Positions 14,692-23,692 of a DNA stretch of 64,000 nucleotides are shown here, in pieces. The number at the start of each line of letters is the position of its first letter. Position 1 is the first letter of the stretch. Source of the stretch: TMED26 sp042088965. Its GTDB lineage: Bacteria > Pseudomonadota > Alphaproteobacteria > Thalassobaculales > Thalassobaculaceae. Position numbers and translations under genes: made by a program. Under the pieces are notes generated by a model that was not told the DNA's origin, ran no database searches, and worked only from the letters and a program-made list of their open reading frames with translations. The stretch lies in NCBI GenBank assembly GCA_042088965.1, contig JBELLC010000001.1, positions 62,001 through 126,000 of the forward strand, read 5' to 3'.

Positions 14692-16373
14692 TGTGGGCGC
14701 GCCGTGAACGTCCAGCCATCGGCTGATTGCAAGGTCAAGTCGGGCGGCTGCGGCGCCCCCTGATAGAGCGTGATCCGCGTCCATAAATCAGATTTTGGAT
14801 CAAATTTACTGGCCCCAAAGAAAGCCAATTTGAAGCGCAGCAGGTCAATCGGCCGGGTACCATCAGCGATCAGGTTATCCTGCACCTCACTGTACGGCGC
14901 AGACGCGGCAGCCTGCACCCGCCGCACGGTTTGCCGGTGGTTTGCAAATTGCAGCAGGAAAGCGGCGAGGCTTTGGGTTTCTGGCCAGTCAGATAAATCA
15001 TGGCTTAGGGCCTGAACATCGCGGGCAATGGCCAAGGGCATTTCTAAATCACCGCCAGGTTCACGGTGACGAAAGCCAAAGCGCGGCTCCAGCTTTTCTT
15101 CGGAATAATACCAAAACCGCGCCGACGCGGCGGGCGAGGTGAAATCAAAATCCCAAACCCAAGCATAGCGGTCAGCCAGCAACATTTGCAACCTGCCAAT
15201 GGTCATCGTCGGATCAACTGGCGGCGGCGGCGGTGCGGCTAAGGTAGCCGCCAGGTCATCAATCAGATCACCCTGAGGCTCCAGCAAAAGGGCAACCACC
15301 AATTCTTGCGTTTCAACCCCGTAATGATCTTCTGCATAGCGATAAAGCGTATCCCACGGCTGCAAGGCATCCACAATCAGACTCGCGGCGCGGCTGCGAA
15401 AGTCGGCACATTCTGTCGCTAAAACCTTGATGCGGTCTGCCTGAAGGGCATCATCGACCCGCCAATCGGCAACCTGTTGTGCGGCACGGGCCAGCATATC
15501 GACAAAGATTGACCAACTTTCAGGCATTACCGATGGCAGCCCACGCACCCGCGCCAAAGCCTGCTCCCGAGCAGTCACCCAGTGATCCATCAGCACCGGG
15601 TGGCGCACTAAAAAAGGTGCCATCCCCAGACCCGTTGCATTGCCAACCCCCAGGTATTGCGCCAGCGTCGGAGTCAATTCAACCGCCTTCGGGCCGCCTT
15701 TTACCTTGGCAATATGATCAACCAAGCCAAGGGTGAACCAGCGGAACAAATAAACAGCTAGCATTTCAACTTGAAAAGCGCCTTGTGTTTCTGGCCGGTC
15801 AGCAATTCGCTCCCGGTCAGCACAGCCAAATTTACCGCTGCCATAAACCGCTGTGGTGCGCATCAGATAGCCAACATCAGCCACCTGCTCAACGCTCGGC
15901 TGCTGGCCTGCCGCCAAACAATCGGAAATATAATCGAACAGCCGGATACTTTTATTTGCGCGCGCTAAAACCAATTCACTTGGCAGAAACCGGCCTGCTT
16001 CTTGGCGCGGGGTATTTTCTGCCAGCCGGGCAATATCCGCCGCACTCGGCACCCCGTCAAATAAGCTGAAGGTTGCATCCCAGGCTTCAGCGATCACCCT
16101 GTCACTGCGCTGCTCGGGATCCAGATAGTGACTGAATACCACCAACGTATAGGTACGCCCCGGGGCTTTCGCGGTAATCAGCGCCTGACCATAGCCGTTG
16201 TCATCGAGGTCCAATTGCCGCTCAAACGTCCACGCCTCGTTTGCCAGGCGGCGCAGCAATACCTGCATAAAGCTGAGCCGTGTCGCAAATGACGATCCCA
16301 TACGTTCCAGCCGCATGACCTGCGCTGCGGGCCGTAAGGGTATGTCAACAATCTGGCGGGGATGTGGTTCCAT
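14688..16373 (-). CDS. Conserved hypothetical protein (561 aa) in M19-like operon
   Basis: I do not recognise this protein. It is 561 residues, soluble by composition, with no signal peptide or membrane helices. Notable segments are LERMGSSFATRLSFMQVLLRRL near the N-terminus, VGYLMRTTAVYGSGKFGCADRE in the middle, a short proline run (PPPPP) near residue 375, and DNLIADGTRPIDLLRFKLAFFGASKFDP near the C-terminus. It starts 3 bp after the dipeptidase-like gene stops and overlaps the DUF3726-like gene by ATGA, so the three are surely one transcript and likely one pathway. The length and even amino acid use argue for a real enzyme or scaffold rather than a spurious ORF. Confidence 0.7.
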   Translation of the reverse strand: MEPHPRQIVDIPLRPAAQVMRLERMGSSFATRLSFMQVLLRRLANEAWTFERQLDLDDNGYGQALITAKAPGRTYTLVVFSHYLDPEQRSDRVIAEAWDATFSLFDGVPSAADIARLAENTPRQEAGRFLPSELVLARANKSIRLFDYISDCLAAGQQPSVEQVADVGYLMRTTAVYGSGKFGCADRERIADRPETQGAFQVEMLAVYLFRWFTLGLVDHIAKVKGGPKAVELTPTLAQYLGVGNATGLGMAPFLVRHPVLMDHWVTAREQALARVRGLPSVMPESWSIFVDMLARAAQQVADWRVDDALQADRIKVLATECADFRSRAASLIVDALQPWDTLYRYAEDHYGVETQELVVALLLEPQGDLIDDLAATLAAPPPPPVDPTMTIGRLQMLLADRYAWVWDFDFTSPAASARFWYYSEEKLEPRFGFRHREPGGDLEMPLAIARDVQALSHDLSDWPETQSLAAFLLQFANHRQTVRRVQAAASAPYSEVQDNLIADGTRPIDLLRFKLAFFGASKFDPKSDLWTRITLYQGAPQPPDLTLQSADGWTFTARPQ

Positions 16374-16376
16374 GAC

Positions 16377-17369
16377 TTATCCCTGATGTCCGCCAAAGGA
16401 GGCCGCAAAGAAATTAAGCCAGTTTTCACCAGAAATCTGCGCCACTTCTGCAGCTGAAAAGCCAACCGCGTGCAAGCCTTCGCGGATATGATCAAACCCC
16501 GTACTGTTTTTAAACCATTCTGGTTGCGCGGGGAAACCAGCAGCACTGGCTGTACCCTCACCAAAATCTGTCTCACGGGTCCAGGTACCATTGCGCATCC
16601 AGGCCACCACACTATCGGGCTGATCTTGACAGAGGTCACTGCCAAAACCGATGTGATCAATGCCCATCAAATCAGCTGTTCGCGCCACCATGGTGCAGAA
16701 ATCATCTAACTGGCAGTCTGACTTACCGGCTAAATGATGCGGATATAACGAGAACCCCAACATGCCGCCACTGTCACCCAGTGCTTTCAAAACAGTGTTT
16801 GATTTATTGCGCAAGGCGTCATGCCAAAACGCCGGGTTGGCGTGGGTAATGGCAATGGGGCGTTCTGAAATCTCAATCGCCTCGAGGGTCGAGCGTTCGG
16901 CAGAATGACTCATATCGACGACCAGGCCAACCCGGTTCATCTCGCGGATGACTTGTCGGCCCATGCGGGTAATGCCCGGATCGTCACTTTCATAACAGCC
17001 GGTCGCCAACAGACTTTGATTGTTATAGGACAATTGCATAAAGCGGACGCCAAGATCATGGCAGACCTCTACCAGGCCGATGTCATCTTCAATCGGTGAG
17101 CAGTTTTGCAGGCCAAAAATGATCGCTGTTTTCCCGGCAGCGTGTGCCGCGGTGACATCTGCCGCTGTGCGGCCCGGCACAATCAGGTCGCCATGCGCTT
17201 CAAAGCGCCTATTCCACGCAATAATGTTTTCGACAGTTTCACGGAAGTCTTCGTGATAACAAATCGTGACATGCACAGCAGCCAAACCCGCGCTGTTCAT
17301 CTGCTGGAATATTTTTTCTGACCAACGGCTGTATTGCAGACCGTCAATCACCATGGGTGTCTTCATCAT
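16377..17369 (-). CDS. Membrane-dipeptidase (M19) family protein with incomplete metal site
   Basis: A 330-residue amidohydrolase-fold protein of the renal dipeptidase type. The usual N-terminal metal pair HxD (as in DGHND) is replaced by DGLQY (residues 9-13), and the bridging Glu appears as Gln88 in FGLQNCSP. The other ligands are kept: His155 in VDMSHSA, His176 in AITHANP and Asp245 in IGFGSDL. This matches, as far as I recall, a subfamily found in glycine-betaine/dimethylglycine catabolic clusters of pseudomonads and rhodobacteria rather than classical dipeptidases. It heads the operon, and a palindrome TTGACGTCAA lies 27 bp upstream. The reaction is unknown. Confidence 0.75.
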   Translation of the reverse strand: MMKTPMVIDGLQYSRWSEKIFQQMNSAGLAAVHVTICYHEDFRETVENIIAWNRRFEAHGDLIVPGRTAADVTAAHAAGKTAIIFGLQNCSPIEDDIGLVEVCHDLGVRFMQLSYNNQSLLATGCYESDDPGITRMGRQVIREMNRVGLVVDMSHSAERSTLEAIEISERPIAITHANPAFWHDALRNKSNTVLKALGDSGGMLGFSLYPHHLAGKSDCQLDDFCTMVARTADLMGIDHIGFGSDLCQDQPDSVVAWMRNGTWTRETDFGEGTASAAGFPAQPEWFKNSTGFDHIREGLHAVGFSAAEVAQISGENWLNFFAASFGGHQG

Positions 17370-17395
17370 GACCTATACAGCGACTTCATAAAACA

Positions 17396-17405
17396 TTGAC
17401 GTCAA
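17396..17405. promoter_or_regulatory. Palindrome TTGACGTCAA upstream of the M19-like operon
   Basis: A perfect 10-bp palindrome lies 27 bp before the start codon of the first gene of the operon. It may be an operator or simply a -35 box of TTGACG type on the minus strand. No good -10 at ideal spacing was found. Confidence 0.25.
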
Positions 17406-17486
17406 CAAACGCTCAATATCGCGATCAAGCAATCAAAAAACTCCCTGACCGATTTTAATGTGCGCTTATGACACAACCCGAAGGCA

Positions 17487-18209
17487 TTAATACATGTGTT
17501 GACCGCCGTTGATGGAGAGCGTTGACCCGGTGATAAACCCGGCCTCATCTTCCACTAAAAACAGCACCCCCCGGGCAATCTCCGAGGCGTATCCCAAGCG
17601 CTTTACAGGCACCCGGGCAACGATTTTTTCAAGGACATTCTCGGGCACAGCGGCAACCATGTCGGTATCAATATAGCCGGGTGCAATGGCATTGACGGTA
17701 ATCCCATGGCCCGCCCCCTCTTGCGCCAGGGCTTTGGTGAACCCGTGGATGCCTGACTTGGCAGCGGCGTAATTCACTTGCCCGTATTGCCCAGCCTGAC
17801 CGTTGATGGAGCCAATATTCACAATCCGTCCAAAGCGCCGTTGCCGCATGCCGTCAATGACCGCTCGACACATGTTAAAACACGAGCCCAAATTGGTATC
17901 GATCACGGCTTGCCACATCTGGTGGTCCATCTTGTGCATGGTGCCATCGCGGGTGATCCCGGCATTGTTCACCAGCACGTCAACTTGCCCCAGATCCTCG
18001 GCGATTTGCGCCACCCCCGCTTGGCATGCCGCAAAATCAGATACATCCCAGCGATAGGCCGCAATGCCGGTTTCGGCGGTAAAAGCAGCGGCCCGTTTGT
18101 CATCTCCTGCGTAAACAGCGGCAACCGTAAAGCCCGCGTCCTTTAACTTCGCTGAAATTGCTGCCCCGATACCGCGGGTACCGCCCGTTACAATGGCAAT
18201 CTTGGTCAT
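17487..18209 (-). CDS. phaB: Acetoacetyl-CoA reductase
   Basis: This short-chain dehydrogenase (240 residues) reduces acetoacetyl-CoA to (R)-3-hydroxybutyryl-CoA, the second step of PHB synthesis. The nucleotide-binding TGGTRGIG is near residue 10, NNAG follows VDVLV, the catalytic Ser is in NIGSINGQAGQYGQ and the YxxxK is YAAAKSG. PhaB-typical features are the GITRDGTMHKM segment and the ending STLSINGGQHMY. The frame is open to 18347, but the ATG at 18209 has AAGGA upstream and gives the normal length. It lies 46 bp after phaA in the same operon. Confidence 0.93.
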   Translation of the reverse strand: MTKIAIVTGGTRGIGAAISAKLKDAGFTVAAVYAGDDKRAAAFTAETGIAAYRWDVSDFAACQAGVAQIAEDLGQVDVLVNNAGITRDGTMHKMDHQMWQAVIDTNLGSCFNMCRAVIDGMRQRRFGRIVNIGSINGQAGQYGQVNYAAAKSGIHGFTKALAQEGAGHGITVNAIAPGYIDTDMVAAVPENVLEKIVARVPVKRLGYASEIARGVLFLVEDEAGFITGSTLSINGGQHMY

Positions 18210-18255
18210 ATTCTGATCCTTTTCCTCATCATAAACGGAGGCCGGAGCAACCTGC

Positions 18256-19431
18256 TTAGTCGCGTTCGACGCACATCGCGATGCCCATGCCTCCACCAAT
18301 ACATAACGTCGCCAGTCCCTTTTTGGCGTCGCGCTTTTGCATTTCAAATAGTAATGTCGTCAACACCCGCGCGCCGGAGGCCCCGATCGGATGACCAAGG
18401 GCAATGGCCCCGCCATTGACGTTCAACTTATCTGTATCCCATGCCAAATCTTTGGTCACCGCACAAGCCTGGGCGGCGAAAGCTTCATTTGCTTCGATTA
18501 AATCAAGATCATCGACGCTCCACCCTGCTTTCTCTAAGGCTGCCCGCGAGGCTGGGATTGGCCCTGTGCCCATGATCGCCGGATCAACGCCGCGCGTGGC
18601 CCAGGAGACAATCCGCGCCATCGGCACCACCCCGCGTGCTTCCGCTGCTGACGCGCGCATCAGCACCAAGGCAGCCGCACCATCGTTAATGCCTGACGCA
18701 TTGCCCGCAGTCACCGTGCCATCCTTGGCGAAAGCTGGGCGCAGTTTGCCCAGAGTCTCCACCGAAGTGCCGTGCTTTGGGTACTCGTCTTCACTGACAA
18801 TCACATCACCTTTGCGGCCCTTGATTGTCACGGGGACGATTTCATCAGCAAATCGGCCGGCTTTTTGGGCGGCCTCTGCTTTATTTTGCGAGGCGGCCGC
18901 GAATTGATCCTGCTCTTCACGGCTTAATTGCCATTTCTGGGCCACATTTTCGGCTGTATTGCCCATGTGATAGCCATTGAAGGCATCCCAAAGACCATCG
19001 CGGATCATGGTATCAATCATTTTCGGATCGCCCATCTTGGTCCCATCGCGCAGATGCATGGCATGGGGGGCTTGGCTCATGCTTTCTTGGCCGCCGACCA
19101 CCATAATGTCCGCATCACCAAGCTGGATCGCTTGTGCGCCCATCGCCACCGCGCGCAGTCCAGAGCCACATAATTGGTTAATGCCAAGGGCCGTTCGCTC
19201 AACCGGGATACCAGCGTTAACCGCGGCTTGACGGGCCGGGTTTTGGCCTGCCGCAGCTGTCAGGATTTGCCCGAGAATCACCTCATCAACATCATCTGGC
19301 GCGGTCTTGGCCCGGCGTAACGCCTCGCGAATGGCAACCTCGCCCAGATAATGCGCAGGCACCGCGCTCAAGCCGCCATTGAAAGCCCCAATGGGGGTGC
19401 GGGCCGCACCAGCAATCACAATGTCATCCAT
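18256..19431 (-). CDS. phaA: Acetyl-CoA acetyltransferase (beta-ketothiolase)
   Basis: This biosynthetic thiolase condenses two acetyl-CoA to acetoacetyl-CoA. At 391 residues it has the expected length. The nucleophilic Cys is in NQLCGSGLRAV near residue 88, the catalytic His is in NGGAIALGHPIGASGARVL, and the second Cys is in GGGMGIAMCVERD at the C-terminus. It is the first gene of a phaA-phaB operon on the minus strand. With the phasin gene at 1.9 kb it indicates PHB synthesis, although phaC is outside the window. Confidence 0.95.
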   Translation of the reverse strand: MDDIVIAGAARTPIGAFNGGLSAVPAHYLGEVAIREALRRAKTAPDDVDEVILGQILTAAAGQNPARQAAVNAGIPVERTALGINQLCGSGLRAVAMGAQAIQLGDADIMVVGGQESMSQAPHAMHLRDGTKMGDPKMIDTMIRDGLWDAFNGYHMGNTAENVAQKWQLSREEQDQFAAASQNKAEAAQKAGRFADEIVPVTIKGRKGDVIVSEDEYPKHGTSVETLGKLRPAFAKDGTVTAGNASGINDGAAALVLMRASAAEARGVVPMARIVSWATRGVDPAIMGTGPIPASRAALEKAGWSVDDLDLIEANEAFAAQACAVTKDLAWDTDKLNVNGGAIALGHPIGASGARVLTTLLFEMQKRDAKKGLATLCIGGGMGIAMCVERD

Positions 19432-19587
19432 AACTCATTCCCTTATTTTCAAACAATCGGCACTTAGCGGCCATCCAGCCTTGCCCTTTTGACCATTACA
19501 TCAAACGATTGTGGGGCCCTTTGATTGCCCTCTTATCCTCCACCCATGCCCAATCATCGCAGCTGTGCGCAGTGTTGGCACGCAGAT

Positions 19588-20688
19588 TCATGAGCGAACA
19601 CGGGGATTATACACATTTTCATCTAAATACGGAAAGGCGCTGAAAACCGATGGCTGCGAAGCCGCTGGCGCCGCTTTCACATAATGCGGCGATAATTGAT
19701 CCACAGATGTCACCCCCAAGAGCCCCATGGTAATCGACAGCTCAATCTCTAACAGCTCTAACAGGCGTACCACCCCGGCGCTGCCGCCCGCCGCCAAGGC
19801 ACAACACATCAACCGGCCAATGGCGACCATATCGGCCCCCATGGCGATCGCCTTGGCAATATCGGTGCCGCGTTGGATACAGCCGTCCAAAATGATTTTC
19901 GCCTTGCCATCAACAGCGGCAACGACTTCTGGCAGCAAGGCCATTGAACCTTCTCCATGATCAATCTGCCGGCCACCATGGTTTGACACCCAGATTATTT
20001 CAGCGCCATGTTCGACCGCCAAGGCTGCGTCCGCAGGGTGCTGAATGCCTTTCAATGCCAGCGGCAAATCATAGGTATCTTTGAACCGTTTTACGTCGTC
20101 CCAATTCAGTTGCGCCTGCCAGTTGCGCCCGGTACTCGACGCCACCCAAGATTTCACAAAGCGTTTGGCGATATCGCGTTCCCGGCGGCTATAAAAAGCG
20201 CTATCGACGGTAAAGCAAAAACCATCATAGCCTGCCCCAATCACCCGTTTGATGATGTCATCGGTCCAAGCATCATCACCGCGTTTGTAGAGTTGAAACA
20301 TCTTTAAGCCACTGCCGGCAGCGGCAACTTGTTCGAGCGAGACTTTCGAGACCGAACTTAAACACATGCCCGCGCCAAACATGGACGCGCCAGCGCAGGC
20401 GGTAACCCCGCCTTCGGGCGTGAAACTTTCAAGCGAGCCAACAGGCGCTAACATCACTGGCAAGCGCAGGTCTCGGCCCAGAAAAGTGCTGGCGCAGGAA
20501 ACATCCCCAACATCTACCAGCACCCTTGGGCGCAGGGCCAATGAATCGATCGCCAATCGGTTGCGCTTAAGGGTGGTTTCGCTGTCAGTGCCGCCTTGTA
20601 AATAATCCCAAATATTCTCATCTAGCGTTTCGCGTGCTGCATCTATGATTTCATGGAGGCATTGAAAGCGTTCTTCATTGGACAACAT
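19588..20688 (-). CDS. FMN-dependent alpha-hydroxy acid dehydrogenase (LldD-like)
   Basis: A 366-residue TIM-barrel flavoenzyme that oxidises 2-hydroxy acids such as lactate, glycolate or mandelate. The catalytic block WVSNHGGRQIDHGEGS holds the active His and Arg, the FMN phosphate site appears in KIILDGCIQRGTDIAKAIAMGADMVAIGR (read in two parts), and LAPVG near residue 80 is also conserved. It ends without the membrane-binding loop typical of E. coli LldD. The gene stands alone, so the substrate is uncertain: L-lactate, glycolate and mandelate-type acids are possible. Confidence 0.85.
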   Translation of the reverse strand: MLSNEERFQCLHEIIDAARETLDENIWDYLQGGTDSETTLKRNRLAIDSLALRPRVLVDVGDVSCASTFLGRDLRLPVMLAPVGSLESFTPEGGVTACAGASMFGAGMCLSSVSKVSLEQVAAAGSGLKMFQLYKRGDDAWTDDIIKRVIGAGYDGFCFTVDSAFYSRRERDIAKRFVKSWVASSTGRNWQAQLNWDDVKRFKDTYDLPLALKGIQHPADAALAVEHGAEIIWVSNHGGRQIDHGEGSMALLPEVVAAVDGKAKIILDGCIQRGTDIAKAIAMGADMVAIGRLMCCALAAGGSAGVVRLLELLEIELSITMGLLGVTSVDQLSPHYVKAAPAASQPSVFSAFPYLDENVYNPRVRS

Positions 20689-20821
20689 AACGTAACCTCA
20701 ATTTTTACGGACGATCTGCGGGTTGGTGCAAATACTTTCGGACTATGAGAGTGTCGCGCGCTCCGCCAGAGCAATCAAGCAAGCATTTCGTTGTATCGCC
20801 CAGCGCTCACAGGCGCCGCCG

Positions 20822-22533
20822 TTAGACAGCCGCGACGCCATTTAATGGACTGTTCACATGAGCGGCGCCAAGCACGCCATCTGGCGTCCACATCACAGCT
20901 TGCGGGACCGCAAAGCGACTGGGAAAGGCCACAGGCTCGACCTCCTCAAGCGCAGCAACGGTTGCCAGTGCTGCTTGCTGTTCCGCGGAGAACCGTTGGT
21001 CAACTGTCAGCGCATCCAGGGTGCTCATGTCAAACCGCGGATGCGCCATCGCCGCCTCGAGGCTGAGGCCATGGCCAGCCATCAATTGCGCAATCTGAAA
21101 CACGCAAGGCATGATCCGCCGACCGCCAGAGGCACCAACAGCGAACCAAGGCTTGCCCTCTTTCAAGGCCAGCAAGGGGACCATATTTGACAATGGCTTC
21201 ACGCCTGCAGCCAATGAATTGGGACGCCCCGGACGAGGATCAAACCAGTTCACCCCGTTGTTCATTAAAATACCGCTGGCCGGGAGCACCACCCGCGCCC
21301 CAAACCGTGACAACAATGTTGTTGTGATCGACACCATATTGCCCTCCTGGTCGGCGGCGGAAAGGTGCGTGGTGCAAGCCCGGTCGCCCACATCACCGCT
21401 GTGACCCAAGTGTTCAAAGCGGTAGCGATAAGCAGCAATCATGGCGGCCGCCCAATCAGCTAATTCGGCGGGATGGGGCGCTTGGCCGTTTGGCTGGGTG
21501 GTCAAATTGGCCATGGTATCCGCTAATGTTGGCCCAGCTGTCATCCCCGGCGGGACGCAATACGTTACCCCTGGCGTCGGTGACAACCGCAGCGGGTCAA
21601 CCTCATCAACCGCGTAATGAGCAAGATCATCACCATCAATCGGACTGCCCGCTGCCTGCAGGTCTTTGATCANNNNNNNNNNNNNNNNNNNNNNNNNNNN
21701 NNNNNNNNNNNNNNNNNNNNNNNNNNNNNNNNNNNNNNNNNNNNNNNNNNNNNNNNNNNNNNNNNNNNNNNNTGAGCAAGATCATCACCATCAATCGGAC
21801 TGCCCGCTGCCTGCAGGTCTTTGATCAACATTTGCGCCAGATCACCGTGATAAAAATCGCCCGCGCCCGCGTCAGCCAAATGCTGCAAACTCGCCGCTAA
21901 ATTACCAAGCGGCAGATACTTGGTCGCCGCCGCAATATCAACACTTGGCGGCAATCCAGCGGGTAGCCAAATGCGTTTACTTTCCTCATATTTACGCAAT
22001 AACGTTGCGTCGGCGGCGGTATTCAACGTCGTCCACCATGTCAGCCGGTGCCCTCGAGCAGCCAGATCAGCAGCGGGTTGGATAAGGGCAGGCAGCGGCA
22101 TCTTGCCAAAGCGCGCTGCCGCATGGGCATAACCTGCAACCGATCCGGGAACGGCAATCGCCAAGGGCCCTGAGATATTGCGATCCTCGGTCACAGCAGG
22201 CCACCCAAACAGATCGGCCCCTGCGCCGCCAGCCAAGGGATAAGCCCCTGGATCAAGTTTCGCCGACGACTTCATGGCGAAATCAATCACCCGGGTCACG
22301 CCCTCACGCGCTGAATGCACAACCATGAAACCACCGCCGCCAAGGCCGCTCATCCAGGGCTCTGCAACGGCCATCGCAAATGCTGTCGCAATGCCAGCAT
22401 CAATGGCATTGCCGCCATCTTGCAAAACATTCGCGCCAATCTCTGCGGCTTCGATATTTTGCGCGGCCACAACGCCGCGCTTACCCGTCACCGCAGGCTT
22501 TGCAATTTGCCATGTCTCAAAGGGGGCTTGCAT
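20822..22533 (-). CDS. Gamma-glutamyltransferase family protein, split by an assembly gap
   Basis: This Ntn-hydrolase transfers or hydrolyses gamma-glutamyl groups, with glutathione the usual substrate. The catalytic threonine precedes HLS in CTTHLSAADQEGN, and GLGGGGFMVVH, LNNGVNWFDP-like MNNGVNWFDP and GVKPLSNMVP are family motifs. The N-gap at 21673-21772 is flanked by identical 55-bp sequences. Deleting the gap and one copy (155 bp) restores one open frame, IDGDDLA running into HYAVDEVDPLRL, giving about 518 residues. The ATG at 22533 has AAAAGGA seven bases upstream. There is no signal peptide, unlike classical periplasmic GGT, so it may act in the cytoplasm or on another acyl substrate. 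Confidence 0.85.
21618..21672. repeat. 55-bp direct repeat left of the N gap (duplicated contig end)
   Basis: These 55 bases are identical to 21773-21827 on the other side of the N run. This is the pattern of two contig ends that overlap but were joined as a scaffold gap. Confidence 0.95.
21673..21772. other. Assembly gap of 100 N
   Basis: Exactly 100 N, the conventional placeholder for a gap of unknown size. The flanking duplication and the restored gamma-glutamyltransferase frame show that the true gap size is most likely negative (a 55-bp overlap). Confidence 0.98.
21773..21827. repeat. 55-bp direct repeat right of the N gap (duplicated contig end)
   Basis: Identical to 21618-21672. Probably the same genomic bases represented twice. 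Confidence 0.95.
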
Positions 22534-22656
22534 CACATTATCCTTTTGCCGACGAAACAACTCTCCCCGCAATCATCAGACCAAGCGATGGTCGGCGTCA
22601 AGTCACCGGCGATATGCTAGGATCGACAAAAGACAGCCTGAACGGATTGCGATCAC

Positions 22657-23607
22657 ATGGCAGATCAGCCGATTAAAACCCTGGTCATCGTTGGCCCCAC
22701 CGCCAGCGGCAAATCCGCTTTGGCGCTGGATCTGGCTCAGCGCTTGGATGGGGTGATCATTAACCTAGATGCGATGCAGGTTTACCATGAATTAGACATT
22801 CTGACCGCCCGCCCAAGTGCCGCGGATCTGGCCCAAGCACCTCACAGGCTGTATGGTTTTCAGCCTGCAAAAGAGGCCTATTCGGCAGCGCTATGGCGCG
22901 ACCAGGCGATGGCCGAGATTACCCAAGCCGCCGCTGCGGGACAGCTACCCATCCTCTGCGGGGGAACCGGCTTTTACCTACAAGCCCTGCTTGAGGGGTT
23001 GTCACCGATTCCGGAAATTCCACAGACCATCCGCCAACAGCTGCGCGCCACGCATTCAGAAATAGGCGGCAGCGCGTTCAAGCAAAAACTGGCGCGGCTT
23101 GACCCGATCACAGCCGCACGCCTGCATGATGGCGATCGTCAACGCTTGATCCGCGCCATGGAAGTGGCCGTTGCCACAGGTCTGCCCTTATCGGATTGGC
23201 ACCAGCGCAGCAATACCGGCATGGCCAATATCAGGCCGCTGATTTTTGTCATGTCACCGCCGCGGGAGAGCCTCTATCAGCGCTGCGACCAACGCTTTTT
23301 AACCATGCTTGCGACCGGTGCGCTTGACGAGGTGGCGCAATTAGATGCTTTGGGCCTGGCCCCTGACCTGCCTGCAATGAAAGCTGTTGGCGTGCCACAG
23401 CTTATTGATTATATTCATCAAAAAATCACCCTTGAGCACGCGATTGAGATTTCACAGCGTAATACACGGCGTTACGCTAAACGCCAGCTGACCTGGTTCA
23501 CAAACCAAATCAAACAATTTCACCCTATAAAAACGCAATATTCAGAAAAGATTGCTGAAAATATCTTTCCGAAAATTCGTCAGTTTCTATTGACCGCGGC
23601 CGATTGA
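22657..23607 (+). CDS. miaA: tRNA dimethylallyltransferase
   Basis: This enzyme adds the dimethylallyl group to A37 of tRNAs that read UNN codons. The P-loop GPTASGKSALALDLA is at about residues 13-27, followed by NLDAMQVYHELDILTARPS and the segment GGTGFYLQALLEGL. The later motifs GDRQRLIRAMEV and the C-terminal QRNTRRYAKRQLTWF are MiaA hallmarks. The length of 316 residues is normal. It is divergent from the gamma-glutamyltransferase gene across about 120 bp, and a possible -10 TATGCT lies at 22614-22619. The ilv genes follow after 85 bp. Confidence 0.95.
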   Translation: MADQPIKTLVIVGPTASGKSALALDLAQRLDGVIINLDAMQVYHELDILTARPSAADLAQAPHRLYGFQPAKEAYSAALWRDQAMAEITQAAAAGQLPILCGGTGFYLQALLEGLSPIPEIPQTIRQQLRATHSEIGGSAFKQKLARLDPITAARLHDGDRQRLIRAMEVAVATGLPLSDWHQRSNTGMANIRPLIFVMSPPRESLYQRCDQRFLTMLATGALDEVAQLDALGLAPDLPAMKAVGVPQLIDYIHQKITLEHAIEISQRNTRRYAKRQLTWFTNQIKQFHPIKTQYSEKIAENIFPKIRQFLLTAAD

Positions 23608-23692
23608 AAGATTAGTTTCGCGGCGTTCCCACCCGGAAACGGGTTGTATGGGTGTTATCGCCGTGAAAGCGGCTGTTCGAGGACAAACCAAG

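Noticed and set aside
16178..16660. 160-aa minus-strand ORF spanning the M19-like/561-aa junction
   Set aside because: It overlaps the real genes in another frame and has no ribosome site or similarity.
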